From contig CAKTWW010000030.1 of NCBI GenBank assembly GCA_934630855.1, positions 1 to 27,421 of the forward strand: a stretch of DNA of 27,421 bases, in the 5' to 3' direction. A program made the position numbers and the translations under genes. The notes under the pieces were generated by a model. That model was not told the origin of the DNA, ran no database searches, and saw only the letters and a program-made list of their open reading frames with translations. Position 1 is the stretch's first letter. Every line of letters begins with the position of its first letter. Source of the stretch: an uncultured Collinsella sp. GTDB lineage: Bacteria > Actinomycetota > Coriobacteriia > Coriobacteriales > Coriobacteriaceae. Shown here piece after piece: positions 6,154 to 14,193 of the stretch.

Positions 6154-7632
6154 CTAGAACACGGGGATGATGCCGGCAAAGGTCATGGGAATCGAGATGA
6201 TGCCCAGGATGGCGATAACGACCGCGCAGATGACCTGGCCCTTGTCCATGGACTGACCGGACTCGGAGAGCGCCTTGCGATAGAACAGGAAGCCGGGGAT
6301 ATAGCCCAGGCAAGCCAGCAGCAGGAAGCCCCAACCGGTAAAGAGTACGCCCACGACCTGGAACACCAGGGCAAGGATACCGATGAGCATCTGGCCCGTC
6401 TCGCCGCGCTCGCGGGAGAACTTAACCTGGTATGCCGCTGCGTAGGCCCAGGTGACGACGATGGTCACGGTGCACATGGAGATGGCGAAGGTGTAGGCGT
6501 CGGCGGCAAACGTGGCGATGATGATGAATGCCTCGGTCAGGGCACCGACGATGATCAGTGCCATCTGCGGAGCGCCCTTGGCATTGACCTCGCCCCACGA
6601 CTTGGGCAGCAGGCCGTGATCGGCCATCATCGAGGAAGCCTCGGCGGGAAGCATGGTAAAGGACAGCCAGGAGCCGCACACCGAAATGATGATGGCCCAG
6701 GAAATGAAGGCGCCGCCCCAGCCGGGAGCAAGCTGCTCGAACACGGTGATGGTGGCGGGCTTGGGAGCCGCGACCAGGTCGGCGTAGTCCACAACGCCAT
6801 ACGGAATGACGGAAGCGCCGATATAGAGGGTCAGCAGAACGATCAGGCCGATGATGGTGGCGGAGCCGACCTCACTCTTGCGCTTGGCGCGACCGGACAT
6901 GACCGAAGCGCCTTCGACGCCGATGAAGACCCACATCATGATGAGGATGCACTGCGTGACCTGGTTGGCAACGCTTCCGAGCTCAGCATCGTTCGCGGCG
7001 ACGATCGTGGCGTTGCGCGCAGCGGTACCCCAGAAGTCGGCGGTGAACACGCCGGCGTTAAAGGCAAAGCAGGAGAACGCGATGAACAGCAGGATGGAGG
7101 CAATCTTGATGACCATGACGATCGCGTTGAATGCCGCAGCGCTCTCGACGCCGCGAATGACCAGGAAGGTGATGCCCCACAGGACAAGCGACACGACAAC
7201 GACGCCGACGACGGCGGGGTTACCGGTCACAGGATCCGAGAACACGCCCGGCATGATCGTGCCCAGACAATAATCGGAACCCAGAACCTGGGCGATCATG
7301 GTGCCAAAGCCAACATTGCCGAGCCAGGCCGAAAGCCAATAGCCCCAGCCCGAGATAAATCCATGGAAGGGGCCAAAGCCCTCCTCGGCATAGGCGCAGG
7401 CGCCATCGAGATCGGGGCGCTTGGAGCCAATGTTGGCGAGCGAGAGCGCCAGCATCAAAAAGCCCAGGCCGCAAACGACCCAAGCGACGAGTGCGGCACC
7501 GGGGGAAGCGACGTTAGCGAGCTGACCGGTCAGAGCGAACACGCCCGTGCCGATGCAGGAGGAAACGACCATGCCGACAAGGCCAAAAAAGCCGACACCG
7601 TTGGGGTTGTCGACGTGACTGTCTTTAGACAT
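6154..7632 (-). CDS. arcD: APC-family basic amino acid antiporter
   Basis: This 492-residue inner-membrane protein has about twelve to thirteen hydrophobic segments. It matches the basic amino acid/polyamine antiporter (ArcD/ArcE) branch of the APC superfamily. The first membrane helix has the typical SSCIGTGVFAL motif near residue 25, and a second conserved segment, GVEGASVMSGRAKRKSEVG, lies near residue 245. Start at ATG 7632 (MSKDSHVDNPN) is preceded by AAGGTGG; the 14 codons upstream are not conserved in character. It lies between arcA2 and the aminotransferase gene. Arginine uptake in exchange for ornithine or citrulline is inferred. It is unrelated in fold family to the antiporter at 476-1954, so the two arginine modules use different transporter types. 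Confidence 0.92.
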   Translation of the reverse strand: MSKDSHVDNPNGVGFFGLVGMVVSSCIGTGVFALTGQLANVASPGAALVAWVVCGLGFLMLALSLANIGSKRPDLDGACAYAEEGFGPFHGFISGWGYWLSAWLGNVGFGTMIAQVLGSDYCLGTIMPGVFSDPVTGNPAVVGVVVVSLVLWGITFLVIRGVESAAAFNAIVMVIKIASILLFIAFSCFAFNAGVFTADFWGTAARNATIVAANDAELGSVANQVTQCILIMMWVFIGVEGASVMSGRAKRKSEVGSATIIGLIVLLTLYIGASVIPYGVVDYADLVAAPKPATITVFEQLAPGWGGAFISWAIIISVCGSWLSFTMLPAEASSMMADHGLLPKSWGEVNAKGAPQMALIIVGALTEAFIIIATFAADAYTFAISMCTVTIVVTWAYAAAYQVKFSRERGETGQMLIGILALVFQVVGVLFTGWGFLLLACLGYIPGFLFYRKALSESGQSMDKGQVICAVVIAILGIISIPMTFAGIIPVF

Positions 7633-7678
7633 AACGGCCACCTTATCTGTTGTTAATTTAGCGTCAATAAACAAGTTT

Positions 7679-7706
7679 GGGGCGGTGCGAAAACCCGCAC
7701 CGCCCC
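7679..7706 (-). terminator. stem-loop between arcA2 and the APC antiporter gene
   Basis: GGGGCGGTGCG at 7679-7689 pairs perfectly with 7696-7706, leaving a 6-nt loop. On the minus strand it is followed by AAACTTGTTTATT, a mediocre U-tract. It probably attenuates or processes the transcript rather than ending it fully, since no clear promoter is seen in the 137-bp gap. Confidence 0.6.
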
Positions 7707-7768
7707 AATGGGAGACATCTAATGGCAGCTAGATGTGTGTTTTAAGACCTGTACGGGTCCTTGAAGAC

Positions 7769-9035
7769 CTTAGAGGTCCTCGCGCCAGAAGGGCATGCTC
7801 ATGCAGCGCGGGCCGCCGCGGCCGCGGGAGAGCTCGGCGGAGGGCACGACGAGAAGGTCCAGGCCCTCCTTGTACAGCACGTCGTTGGTGACGGTGTTGC
7901 GGGCGTAGACGCAGATCTTGCCGGGCTCGACGCACAGGGTGTTGGAGCCGTCGTTCCACTGCTCGCGGGAGGCCGCGATCGGGTCGCCGCCGCCGCAGGG
8001 GATCAGCTTGACCTGGTCGACGCCGGTGGCGTCCTCCAGGACGTGCTCGAGGGTGTCCTCGATCAGGCGGATGTTCACGTCGCCCGGGTTCTTGCCGGCG
8101 GTCAGCTCGTAGACGCGCAGGGTGCCCATGATGGCGGGGTGGATCGTGAACTTATCGACGTCGATCTGGGTGAAGACCGTGTCGAGGTGCATGAAGGCGC
8201 GGGAGACCGGGATGTCGAAGGCCAGGATGCGCTCGACCTTGGAGTCGGAGTTCCAGAAGATGTTCTGGGCCATGACGTCGATCGCGGCGGCCTGGGTGCG
8301 CTGGGAGATGCCGACGGCGAGGGTCTTCTCGTTGATGTTCAGCACGTCGCCGCCCTCGGTGTGGAACTGGCAGTCGCGGCGGAAGTACAGCGAGACGTCC
8401 TTGTAGTCGGGGTGGTACTTGAAGATGTACTTGCCGTACAGGGTCTCGCGGTTGCGGGTGACCGAGTACATGCGGTTGAGGTTGACGCCCTCGCCGACGA
8501 CCGCGAACGGGTCGCGGGTGAAGTAGAGGTTGGGCATCGGGTCGATGATCAGGTCGGACTCGGACTCGGAGTTGACCAGGGAGTCGAGGGTCGTGGAGGC
8601 CGTGAGGGGCATCTCGATCTCGGACTTGGTCATGCCGGCCATGGTCTTCTTGACGAACTCGAGGTTGTCCTCGATGGAGTCCAGCTTCTCGCGGACGATC
8701 TGCGGCATGTGCTGGCCGCGGATGCCTGCCTCGGCGACGTACTGGTCGGTGAACTCGGCGCGGGCGCCGGGGACCTGGTCGAACACCTCTGCGACGAGGT
8801 TCTCCAGATAGAGGACCTCCACGCCCTGGTCCCTCAGGATCTGGGCGAAGGTGTCGTGCTCCTGCTGTGCGACCTCCAGGAACGGGACGTCGTCGAACAG
8901 GAGTCGCTCGAGCTCGTCGGGCGGCAGGTTGAGGAGCTCGTCGCCGGGACGGTGCAGGCAGACCTTCCTGAGCTTGCCGATCTCGGAAGGCACGTGCAGA
9001 CCTTTCGTCATGGCCTCCTACCTTTCTTTCGGGCC
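7769..9035 (-). repeat. arcA duplication, copy 2 of 2
   Basis: This block is base-identical to 3197-4463. Outside it, the 3' flank is unrelated. The 5' flank is related but clearly diverged (shared -10, CCGTTC boxes and leader hairpin). An identical core inside older, diverged flanks is the signature of gene conversion. Confidence 0.9.
7770..9011 (-). CDS. arcA: arginine deiminase, copy 2
   Basis: The 413-residue product is identical to the copy at 3198-4439, with all catalytic residues present (Asp 167, Glu 219, His 275, Asp 277, Cys 403). The ATG at 9011 follows AGGAGG. This copy heads a leftward unit with an APC-type antiporter and an aminotransferase-fold enzyme but no ornithine carbamoyltransferase. 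It could therefore feed an arginine-to-citrulline route, with citrulline exported or passed to the OTC made from module 1. Differential expression through its diverged promoter, rather than a different enzyme activity, must explain why both copies are kept. Confidence 0.97.
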   Translation of the reverse strand: MTKGLHVPSEIGKLRKVCLHRPGDELLNLPPDELERLLFDDVPFLEVAQQEHDTFAQILRDQGVEVLYLENLVAEVFDQVPGARAEFTDQYVAEAGIRGQHMPQIVREKLDSIEDNLEFVKKTMAGMTKSEIEMPLTASTTLDSLVNSESESDLIIDPMPNLYFTRDPFAVVGEGVNLNRMYSVTRNRETLYGKYIFKYHPDYKDVSLYFRRDCQFHTEGGDVLNINEKTLAVGISQRTQAAAIDVMAQNIFWNSDSKVERILAFDIPVSRAFMHLDTVFTQIDVDKFTIHPAIMGTLRVYELTAGKNPGDVNIRLIEDTLEHVLEDATGVDQVKLIPCGGGDPIAASREQWNDGSNTLCVEPGKICVYARNTVTNDVLYKEGLDLLVVPSAELSRGRGGPRCMSMPFWREDL

Positions 9036-9162
9036 TTACTGGCCGAATGTATCAGCGCCCCTCCATATGGGACGCTGCTTGCTGACAGCTCTAGTTATAT
9101 CCAATTTCCATTCGCAATGCCACCTCGCCCCCGAACGGTCAGCAAAGTACGATGAACGGTAT
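9012..9162 (-). promoter_or_regulatory. arcA2 promoter and structured leader
   Basis: On the minus strand a TATAAC -10 candidate (plus 9094-9099) follows a poor -35. CCGTTC boxes lie at plus 9133-9138 and 9154-9159, again exactly 21 bp apart and at the same distance from the -10 as at arcA1. The block 9120-9138 matches 4548-4566 at 18 of 19 bases. A GGCC/GGCC hairpin (9032-9035/9041-9044) occupies the same place as the arcA1 leader hairpin although the sequence has changed. Confidence 0.55.
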
Positions 9163-9560
9163 ATCGCATATGATTTCCCATGATGCACTTCAGTTTCGTA
9201 AAGCAGATTTTCCTAGGTAAACGTTATTTTTCTAGGAAATCAAGATTGAACACTCAAAGTTATCCATGATTCAAAATTGCATAGCGAAAACGGTTTTCTG
9301 CATATAAATGACGCTTGCCATCGATTCGACCTACATTCGATTATATTCAGCTTGTTATCATTCTTATTCATATATTCTCACCAGTTGAGTGAGGATATAG
9401 ATCGCTTGCTCAATACACCGGACGTTAGTTCTTCGGTTCGTCAGCGTTAGAAGTAGGTAAAGATACCGTTCGCGCGATACGTCCGCCCCATAGGTCGACT
9501 AAATTGAGACAATAGTGAATAGAGTTAGGCTACCGTCCCTTGCGGGGACTGAACGGACAG
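9163..9560. other. AT-rich divergent intergenic region between arcA2 and ppk1
   Basis: No gene is supported. It separates the leftward arcA2 from the rightward ppk1 and must hold the ppk1 promoter, which I could not fix. An inverted repeat TTTCCTAG/CTAGGAAA (9209-9216/9232-9239) is a possible operator. GATACCGTTC at 9462-9471 repeats a 10-mer at 4835-4844 upstream of arcA1. A CAAA(A)TTGCATA stretch near 9272-9283 also resembles one near 4701-4710, suggesting that the whole upstream region was once duplicated. Confidence 0.5.
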
Positions 9561-12125
9561 ATGCATATGCCGAGCAAAATCGAAAAGAAGCAAGCCGCCG
9601 CAAAGCGTCGCAAACCGCCGCGCGACTTCTCGTACACGCAGAACCGAGAGCTTAGCTGGCTGCGCTTTGACAACCGCGTGCTCGACGAGGCCTTCGATGA
9701 GTCCGTGCCGCTGTTCGAGCGCCTTAAGTTCGTCTCGATCTTCGAGTCCAACCTCGACGAATTCCTTATGGTGCGCGTGGGCGGCCTGTCCGACCTGGCC
9801 GAACTCAAAAAGCAACCCGTCGACAACAAGAGCAATATGACCGCCTCGGAGCAGGTCGAAGCCGTCGTGGCAGAGCTGCCCGGGCTCCTCGACCGCTGGG
9901 AGTCCATTTTCCAGAGCATCGAGGGCAAGCTCGACGCCCTGGGCGTTCACCGCGCGCGCGTCGATTCACTCACGCCCGAGGAGCGCACCTTTGTCACCCG
10001 TTACTTCCAGGCCTACGTGTCGCCGGTCATCTCGCCGCTGGTGATCGACCCGCGCCACCCCTTCCCCAACCTGCGCAACGGCGCACTCTACCTGGCCTGC
10101 GGCCTGGACGGCGTCACCGACGAGGAAAGCCTGCTGGGCCTCATCGAAATTCCCGCCTCGATGAACCGCGTGGTCGAGATTCCCTCGCCCACCGGAACCT
10201 ACTCCTACATTCTGCTCGAGGACGTCATCCTCGCCTGTCTGGACAGCTGCTTTGGCTCCTATAAGCCGCTCGACCGCGCGCTCATCCGCGTCACCCGCAA
10301 CGCCGACATCGATCCGGACGGCGAGGGCGTCGAGGAGGAAGAGGATTACCGCCAGCACATGAAGCGCATCCTCAAGAAGCGCCTGCGCCTGCAGCCGGTA
10401 GTACTCGCCGTTTCGGGCTCGCTCGAGAAGCAAACGCTCAAGACCATCCGCAAGGCGCTCGAGCTTTCGCGCCGCTCGGTCTTTACCTGCGATATCCCGC
10501 TCAACCTGGGCTACGTCTTTGGCATTGAGGGCAAGATCCCCGAGCACCTGCGCAACGAGTTGCTCTTTACGCCGTTTAAGCCGCAGCCCAACCCCACCAT
10601 CGACATGACTCGCTCCATCCGCGAGCAGGTGCTGCAGCACGACAAGCTGCTCTTTTATCCCTACGAGGCCATGAACCCGTTCCTGGACCTGGTGCACGAG
10701 GCCGCCTACGACCCCGAGTGCATCTCGCTGCGCATCACACTCTACCGCGTGGCCAAGCAGAGCCGCCTATGCGAGTCGCTGATCGATGCCGCCGAGAACG
10801 GCAAGGAGGTCACGGTGCTCATGGAGCTCCGCGCCCGCTTTGACGAGCAGAACAACATCGAGTGGGCCGAGCGTCTGGAAGAGGCCGGCTGCACCGTCAT
10901 CTACGGCTCCGAGGGCTTTAAGTGCCACTCCAAGATCTGCCAGCTCACCTATCGCGAGGGCATGGCGCTTACACGCCTGACGCTTTTGGGCACCGGCAAC
11001 TTTAACGAGAAGACGGCCAAGCTCTACAGCGACTTTATGCTCATGACCGCCCATCCCGGCATCGGCGAGGACGCCAACCTGTTCTTCCGCAACCTGTCGC
11101 TGGGCAACCTGCGCGGCGATTACCGCTTCTTGGGCGTGGCGCCCGTGGGCCTCAAGCCGCTCATCATGCGCGGCCTGGACCGCGAGATTCAGCGCGCCCT
11201 TGCCGGCGAGCCCGCCCGTGTGTTCTTTAAGCTCAACTCGCTCACCGACCGCGAGGTCATCGACAAAATCGCCGAGGCATCGTGCGCAGGAGTCCGCGTA
11301 GACATGATCATCCGCGGCATCTCGTGCCTCAAGCCGGGTGTTCCGGGCAAGACCGAGAACGTGCACGTCCGCTCTATCGTCGGGCGCTTTTTGGAGCATG
11401 CGCGCGTTTACGCCTTTGGCGTGGACTCGGACATGATCTACCTGAGCTCGGCCGACATGATGACGCGCAACACCGAGCACCGCGTGGAGATCGCCTTCCC
11501 CGTGCTAGACCCCACCTGCCGTGCCCTGGTGCACGAGTACATGGGCATGCAGCTGCGCGACAACGTAAAGGCCCGCAGCCTCACGAGCGACGGCACCTGG
11601 GTTCCCGTGGAGCGTGCAGAGGGCGAGAAGCCTTTCAACTCACAGGAAGCCCTGCTGGAACGTGCCTATCGCAACGCCGAGGCCGCCGCGCAGCAGCGCG
11701 CGCAGGAAAAGAAACGTGTGGCCGAGGAAGCTATTCAGGCCGAGCTTGAGCGCGAAGCAGCCGTCGAACCTGTTGCCGAGCCGGAGGTTGTCGTCGCTCC
11801 CCCGGCGGCAGAACCCGAGCCTGTCGAGGAGCCGGAGCCCGTCGTCGAGACGGAGCCCGTCACCGCCCCTGCTGCCAAGCCCGAGCCGCAGCCGGCAGCG
11901 CCCGAGGTCCAGAAGGTCCAGGCGACCGTTATCGAGCCCGAGTCCGAGTCTGTACCTCAGCCCGAGCCGCAGGTCGCCAAGCCCGCACCCGAGACGAGCG
12001 CCCGTCGCGATAAGCCCGCCGGCAAGACCAAGGCCATCGAACGCCATCGCCCCGGTCGCGTGCGCATGGGCCTGGGCCTGATCGGCCTGGGTCTTAAGAC
12101 GCTCATTACCGGCAAGACGAAATAG
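9561..12125 (+). CDS. ppk1: polyphosphate kinase 1 with a Pro/Glu-rich C-terminal extension
   Basis: This enzyme reversibly transfers the gamma-phosphate of ATP onto polyphosphate. Residues 1-695 or so cover the N-terminal, head and two catalytic domains of the Ppk1 family. The autophosphorylated histidine is His 456 (CHSKICQL) and the second catalytic histidine is His 613 (EHARVYAFG). Their spacing of 157 equals that in E. coli (435 and 592). Beyond residue 700 it adds about 155 residues not normal for Ppk1: an Ala/Glu/Lys-rich probable coiled coil, a long Pro-Glu-Val-rich segment, and a basic tail ending in GLGLIGLGLKTLITGKTK. The start is taken as ATG 9561 (MHMPSKIEKK); ATG 9567 and TTG 9540 are alternatives, and the ribosome site is weak. 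It stands alone with its own terminator. Confidence 0.95.
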   Translation: MHMPSKIEKKQAAAKRRKPPRDFSYTQNRELSWLRFDNRVLDEAFDESVPLFERLKFVSIFESNLDEFLMVRVGGLSDLAELKKQPVDNKSNMTASEQVEAVVAELPGLLDRWESIFQSIEGKLDALGVHRARVDSLTPEERTFVTRYFQAYVSPVISPLVIDPRHPFPNLRNGALYLACGLDGVTDEESLLGLIEIPASMNRVVEIPSPTGTYSYILLEDVILACLDSCFGSYKPLDRALIRVTRNADIDPDGEGVEEEEDYRQHMKRILKKRLRLQPVVLAVSGSLEKQTLKTIRKALELSRRSVFTCDIPLNLGYVFGIEGKIPEHLRNELLFTPFKPQPNPTIDMTRSIREQVLQHDKLLFYPYEAMNPFLDLVHEAAYDPECISLRITLYRVAKQSRLCESLIDAAENGKEVTVLMELRARFDEQNNIEWAERLEEAGCTVIYGSEGFKCHSKICQLTYREGMALTRLTLLGTGNFNEKTAKLYSDFMLMTAHPGIGEDANLFFRNLSLGNLRGDYRFLGVAPVGLKPLIMRGLDREIQRALAGEPARVFFKLNSLTDREVIDKIAEASCAGVRVDMIIRGISCLKPGVPGKTENVHVRSIVGRFLEHARVYAFGVDSDMIYLSSADMMTRNTEHRVEIAFPVLDPTCRALVHEYMGMQLRDNVKARSLTSDGTWVPVERAEGEKPFNSQEALLERAYRNAEAAAQQRAQEKKRVAEEAIQAELEREAAVEPVAEPEVVVAPPAAEPEPVEEPEPVVETEPVTAPAAKPEPQPAAPEVQKVQATVIEPESESVPQPEPQVAKPAPETSARRDKPAGKTKAIERHRPGRVRMGLGLIGLGLKTLITGKTK

Positions 12126-12148
12126 ACGTTTGTAGAAGCGGTTTGTAG

Positions 12149-12194
12149 AAGCGCCCCGCATTTGAGGAAAGCCTCGGGTGCGGGGCGCTTTTCC
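12149..12194 (+). terminator. rho-independent terminator of ppk1
   Basis: AAGCGCCCCGCA at 12149-12160 pairs exactly with 12179-12190. An inner GAGG/CCTC stem lies in the loop, and a short CTTTTCCC tract follows. It lies 23 bases after the ppk1 stop. Confidence 0.85.
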
Positions 12195-12239
12195 CTGCTA
12201 CCATGGTTGCGGACAACAATGCGAATGACAGGCAGGAAT

Positions 12240-13553
12240 ATGAAGCTCACCATAGAATCGATGACCTACGGCGCCGACGGGCTGGCACACGCCGACAACG
12301 GCAAGGCCGTTTTTGTGCAGGGCGCCGTGGCGGGCGACACCGTCGAGGCCGAGGTCGTGCAGGACGGCAAGTCGTTTATGCGCGCCCGTACCACCGAGAT
12401 TCTGGAGCCGAGCCCCGATCGCATTCAGCCTCCCTGCCCCTTCGTGGGCATCTGCGGCGGCTGCTCGTGGGGCAACCTCTCGCGTACCGCCCAGCTTACC
12501 GCCAAGGAGCAAAACCTGCGCTCCACGCTCGAGCGCATCGGCAAGTTCGCTCCTGAGCAGGTCGATGAGCTGGTGCAGCCCATCCGCCACACCAAGGACG
12601 ACTGGGGCTACCGCAATAAAATCGAGCTCGAACCGACCGTCGTCAACGGTCGCGTGCGCCTTGGCATGCACGGCGTTGACCCCAGCAAAATCGTGACCGT
12701 CGATGTGTGCCCGCTGTTCGATAAGCGCTTCCCGAAGGCGCTCAAATCGGTCGTCGGCGCGCTCAACTATCTAAGCGGCAGCCATGACCTGGGCCTCGAA
12801 CGCGTGGGCATTCGCGCTTCGCGTCGCACCAAGGCGCTTGAGGTCGCGCTCTGGACGCCCACAGGATCCTTTCCGCGCTCGCAGGTCTCCCGCGTGCTGG
12901 CGGACGCCGCTCATCCCACGAGCATTGTGCGTGTGATGAGCAAGGGCGAAAAGAAAGCCCGCCGTGTCTCCAAAGTCGAGATGCTCGCCGGCGAGGGCTC
13001 GTGGACCGAGAATATCGCCGAGGGCCAGATGCGCTTGTCTGCCCCGTCGTTTTTCCAGGTCAATACCAAGGGCGCCGAGATTTTGATTGAGCTCGTTATG
13101 GACGCCCTCGACCCGCAGGAAGACGAGCTGGCCGTGGACCTGTACTGCGGTGCCGGCACCTTTACCCTGCCGCTCGCCCGCCGCTGCGATTTTGTCGCCG
13201 CCGTCGAGGCTTATGGCCCGGCCGTGCGCGACCTACGCCGTAACCTAGAGATCAACAAACTTGATAACGTCGACGTCATCGGCGGCGACGCGGTGCGCGA
13301 ATTCCCCGACCAGGATGCCGACGTTTTGGTAGTCGACCCGCCGCGTGCAGGCCTCGCCCCTGAGGCGATCGACCTTATCGCTAGCACAAGCGCCCGCGAC
13401 GTGGCCTACGTAAGCTGCGACCCGGCAACTCTGGCCCGCGACCTCAAGCGCTTTGTCGAGGAAGGCACCTTCTCCCCCGTCAAGATCACGCCGGTCGACC
13501 TGTTCCCGCAAACCTTCCACTGCGAAACCGTCGTCCACCTCAAGCGCAACTAG
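12240..13553 (+). CDS. rlmD: 23S rRNA (uracil-C5) methyltransferase, RlmD type
   Basis: This 437-residue SAM-dependent RNA m5U methyltransferase belongs to the TrmA/RlmD/RlmC family. Residues 1-58 are a TRAM RNA-binding domain. An Fe-S cluster site is formed by Cys 66, 72 and 75 (CPFVGICGGC) and probably Cys 157. The SAM loop is DLYCGAGTFTLPLA near residue 300; DPPRAGL is near 366, and catalytic Cys 393 lies in YVSCDPATL. The C-terminal HCETV holds the catalytic base Glu. Start at ATG 12240 is chosen because it begins the TRAM domain and follows AGGCAGGA; the longer in-frame extension runs back into the ppk1 terminator. The four cysteines point to RlmD, but Gram-positive relatives may target other uridines (RlmCD), so the exact base is inferred. 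Confidence 0.92.
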   Translation: MKLTIESMTYGADGLAHADNGKAVFVQGAVAGDTVEAEVVQDGKSFMRARTTEILEPSPDRIQPPCPFVGICGGCSWGNLSRTAQLTAKEQNLRSTLERIGKFAPEQVDELVQPIRHTKDDWGYRNKIELEPTVVNGRVRLGMHGVDPSKIVTVDVCPLFDKRFPKALKSVVGALNYLSGSHDLGLERVGIRASRRTKALEVALWTPTGSFPRSQVSRVLADAAHPTSIVRVMSKGEKKARRVSKVEMLAGEGSWTENIAEGQMRLSAPSFFQVNTKGAEILIELVMDALDPQEDELAVDLYCGAGTFTLPLARRCDFVAAVEAYGPAVRDLRRNLEINKLDNVDVIGGDAVREFPDQDADVLVVDPPRAGLAPEAIDLIASTSARDVAYVSCDPATLARDLKRFVEEGTFSPVKITPVDLFPQTFHCETVVHLKRN

Positions 13554-13568
13554 CAAGATGAGTTTTCC

Positions 13569-13622
13569 GGGGCGGGGGTTCAGCAATCACCGAGTGGTGA
13601 ATGATTGCTGAACCCCCGCCCC
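13569..13622. terminator. bidirectional terminator with 21-bp perfect arms
   Basis: Positions 13569-13589 are the exact reverse complement of 13602-13622, and a small CACC/GGTG stem sits at the tip. It lies between the convergent rlmD and zinc-ribbon genes, 15 bases after the former and 6 after the latter, so it should stop both. ATTTCATT follows on the plus strand. The arm is longer than an ordinary terminator needs. Confidence 0.85.
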
Positions 13623-13628
13623 ATTTCA

Positions 13629-13946
13629 TTACTGGCGGCTGACTGGGGTGCCGCAGTTTTGGCAGAAGGAGGCATTTGCTTCCACCATGGAGCCACACTG
13701 AGCGCAAAAATGAGCGGGCTCAACTGGCTGAGCATCATCGACTGCTGTCGGTGTCTGCTGTGCCGGCGGAACCTGCTGCGTCGGCGGCATTTGCTGCGCC
13801 GGAGGCACCTGTTGGTACGAATTGAACTGTGGGGGCTGAGGTTTATTCGACGATTCCTTGTTCAAGATAACAGCAAAGGCGACGGCCGCGACACCGCCAA
13901 ACACAACTAGCAATACAAGAAGATCGGATACCCTAAGGCCTATCAT
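13629..13946 (-). CDS. small membrane-anchored zinc-ribbon protein
   Basis: The product is 105 residues long. One hydrophobic segment at residues 8-28 is a likely membrane anchor. A low-complexity Pro/Gln linker follows at about 35-66, with repeated (V/M)PP(A/T)QQ units. The C terminus, residues 80-100, is a zinc ribbon of two CxxC knuckles (FCAQCGS and FCQNCGT). The ATG at 13946 has a GAGGAGCTG ribosome site. Zinc-ribbon proteins of this type are widespread and mostly uncharacterised, so I assign no specific role. It is monocistronic, with a strong terminator immediately downstream. Confidence 0.85.
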   Translation of the reverse strand: MIGLRVSDLLVLLVVFGGVAAVAFAVILNKESSNKPQPPQFNSYQQVPPAQQMPPTQQVPPAQQTPTAVDDAQPVEPAHFCAQCGSMVEANASFCQNCGTPVSRQ

Positions 13947-14047
13947 CGTAAATCAGCTCCTCATGTAGCGAAATATGACGGATGCCGTGATTTTACGGCG
14001 CCAGCTCAAGCCCCACCTAGTGCGCAACACCCATACACGCCCAGTCT

Positions 14048-14103
14048 TTTTGGAACGGGGCTCCCGGGGTAGCTAAAACAGCCCCGTCCCAAATTAGCTA
14101 CCC
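14048..14103. repeat. palindromic intergenic element with two alternative stems
   Basis: One stem pairs 14055-14062 (ACGGGGCT) with 14080-14087, extendable by TTTGG/CCAAA past one mismatch. A competing stem pairs 14067-14076 (GGGTAGCTAA) with 14094-14103. The two cannot form together. The outer sequence TTTTTGG(A)ACGGGGCT resembles the arm of the 111-bp element at 25785-25895, so they may be one repeat family. It lies upstream of the DJ-1 gene. Confidence 0.65.
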
Positions 14104-14193
14104 AGAAAAATCATTGGGGAATGGCGCGTGGCAAGTGGGGGTCTTCGGGGTATAAGACGGCTAATTGTATGCCGCCTTACGAAAGGAACCCTC

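Noticed and set aside
6001..7656. Rightward 551-codon frame opposite the APC antiporter
   Set aside because: Low-complexity His/Asp/Gly-rich translation antisense to a well-supported membrane protein.
13605..13910. Rightward 101-codon frame opposite the zinc-ribbon gene
   Set aside because: Its start is inside the terminator stem and its Arg/Leu repeats are the complement of the Pro/Gln linker.
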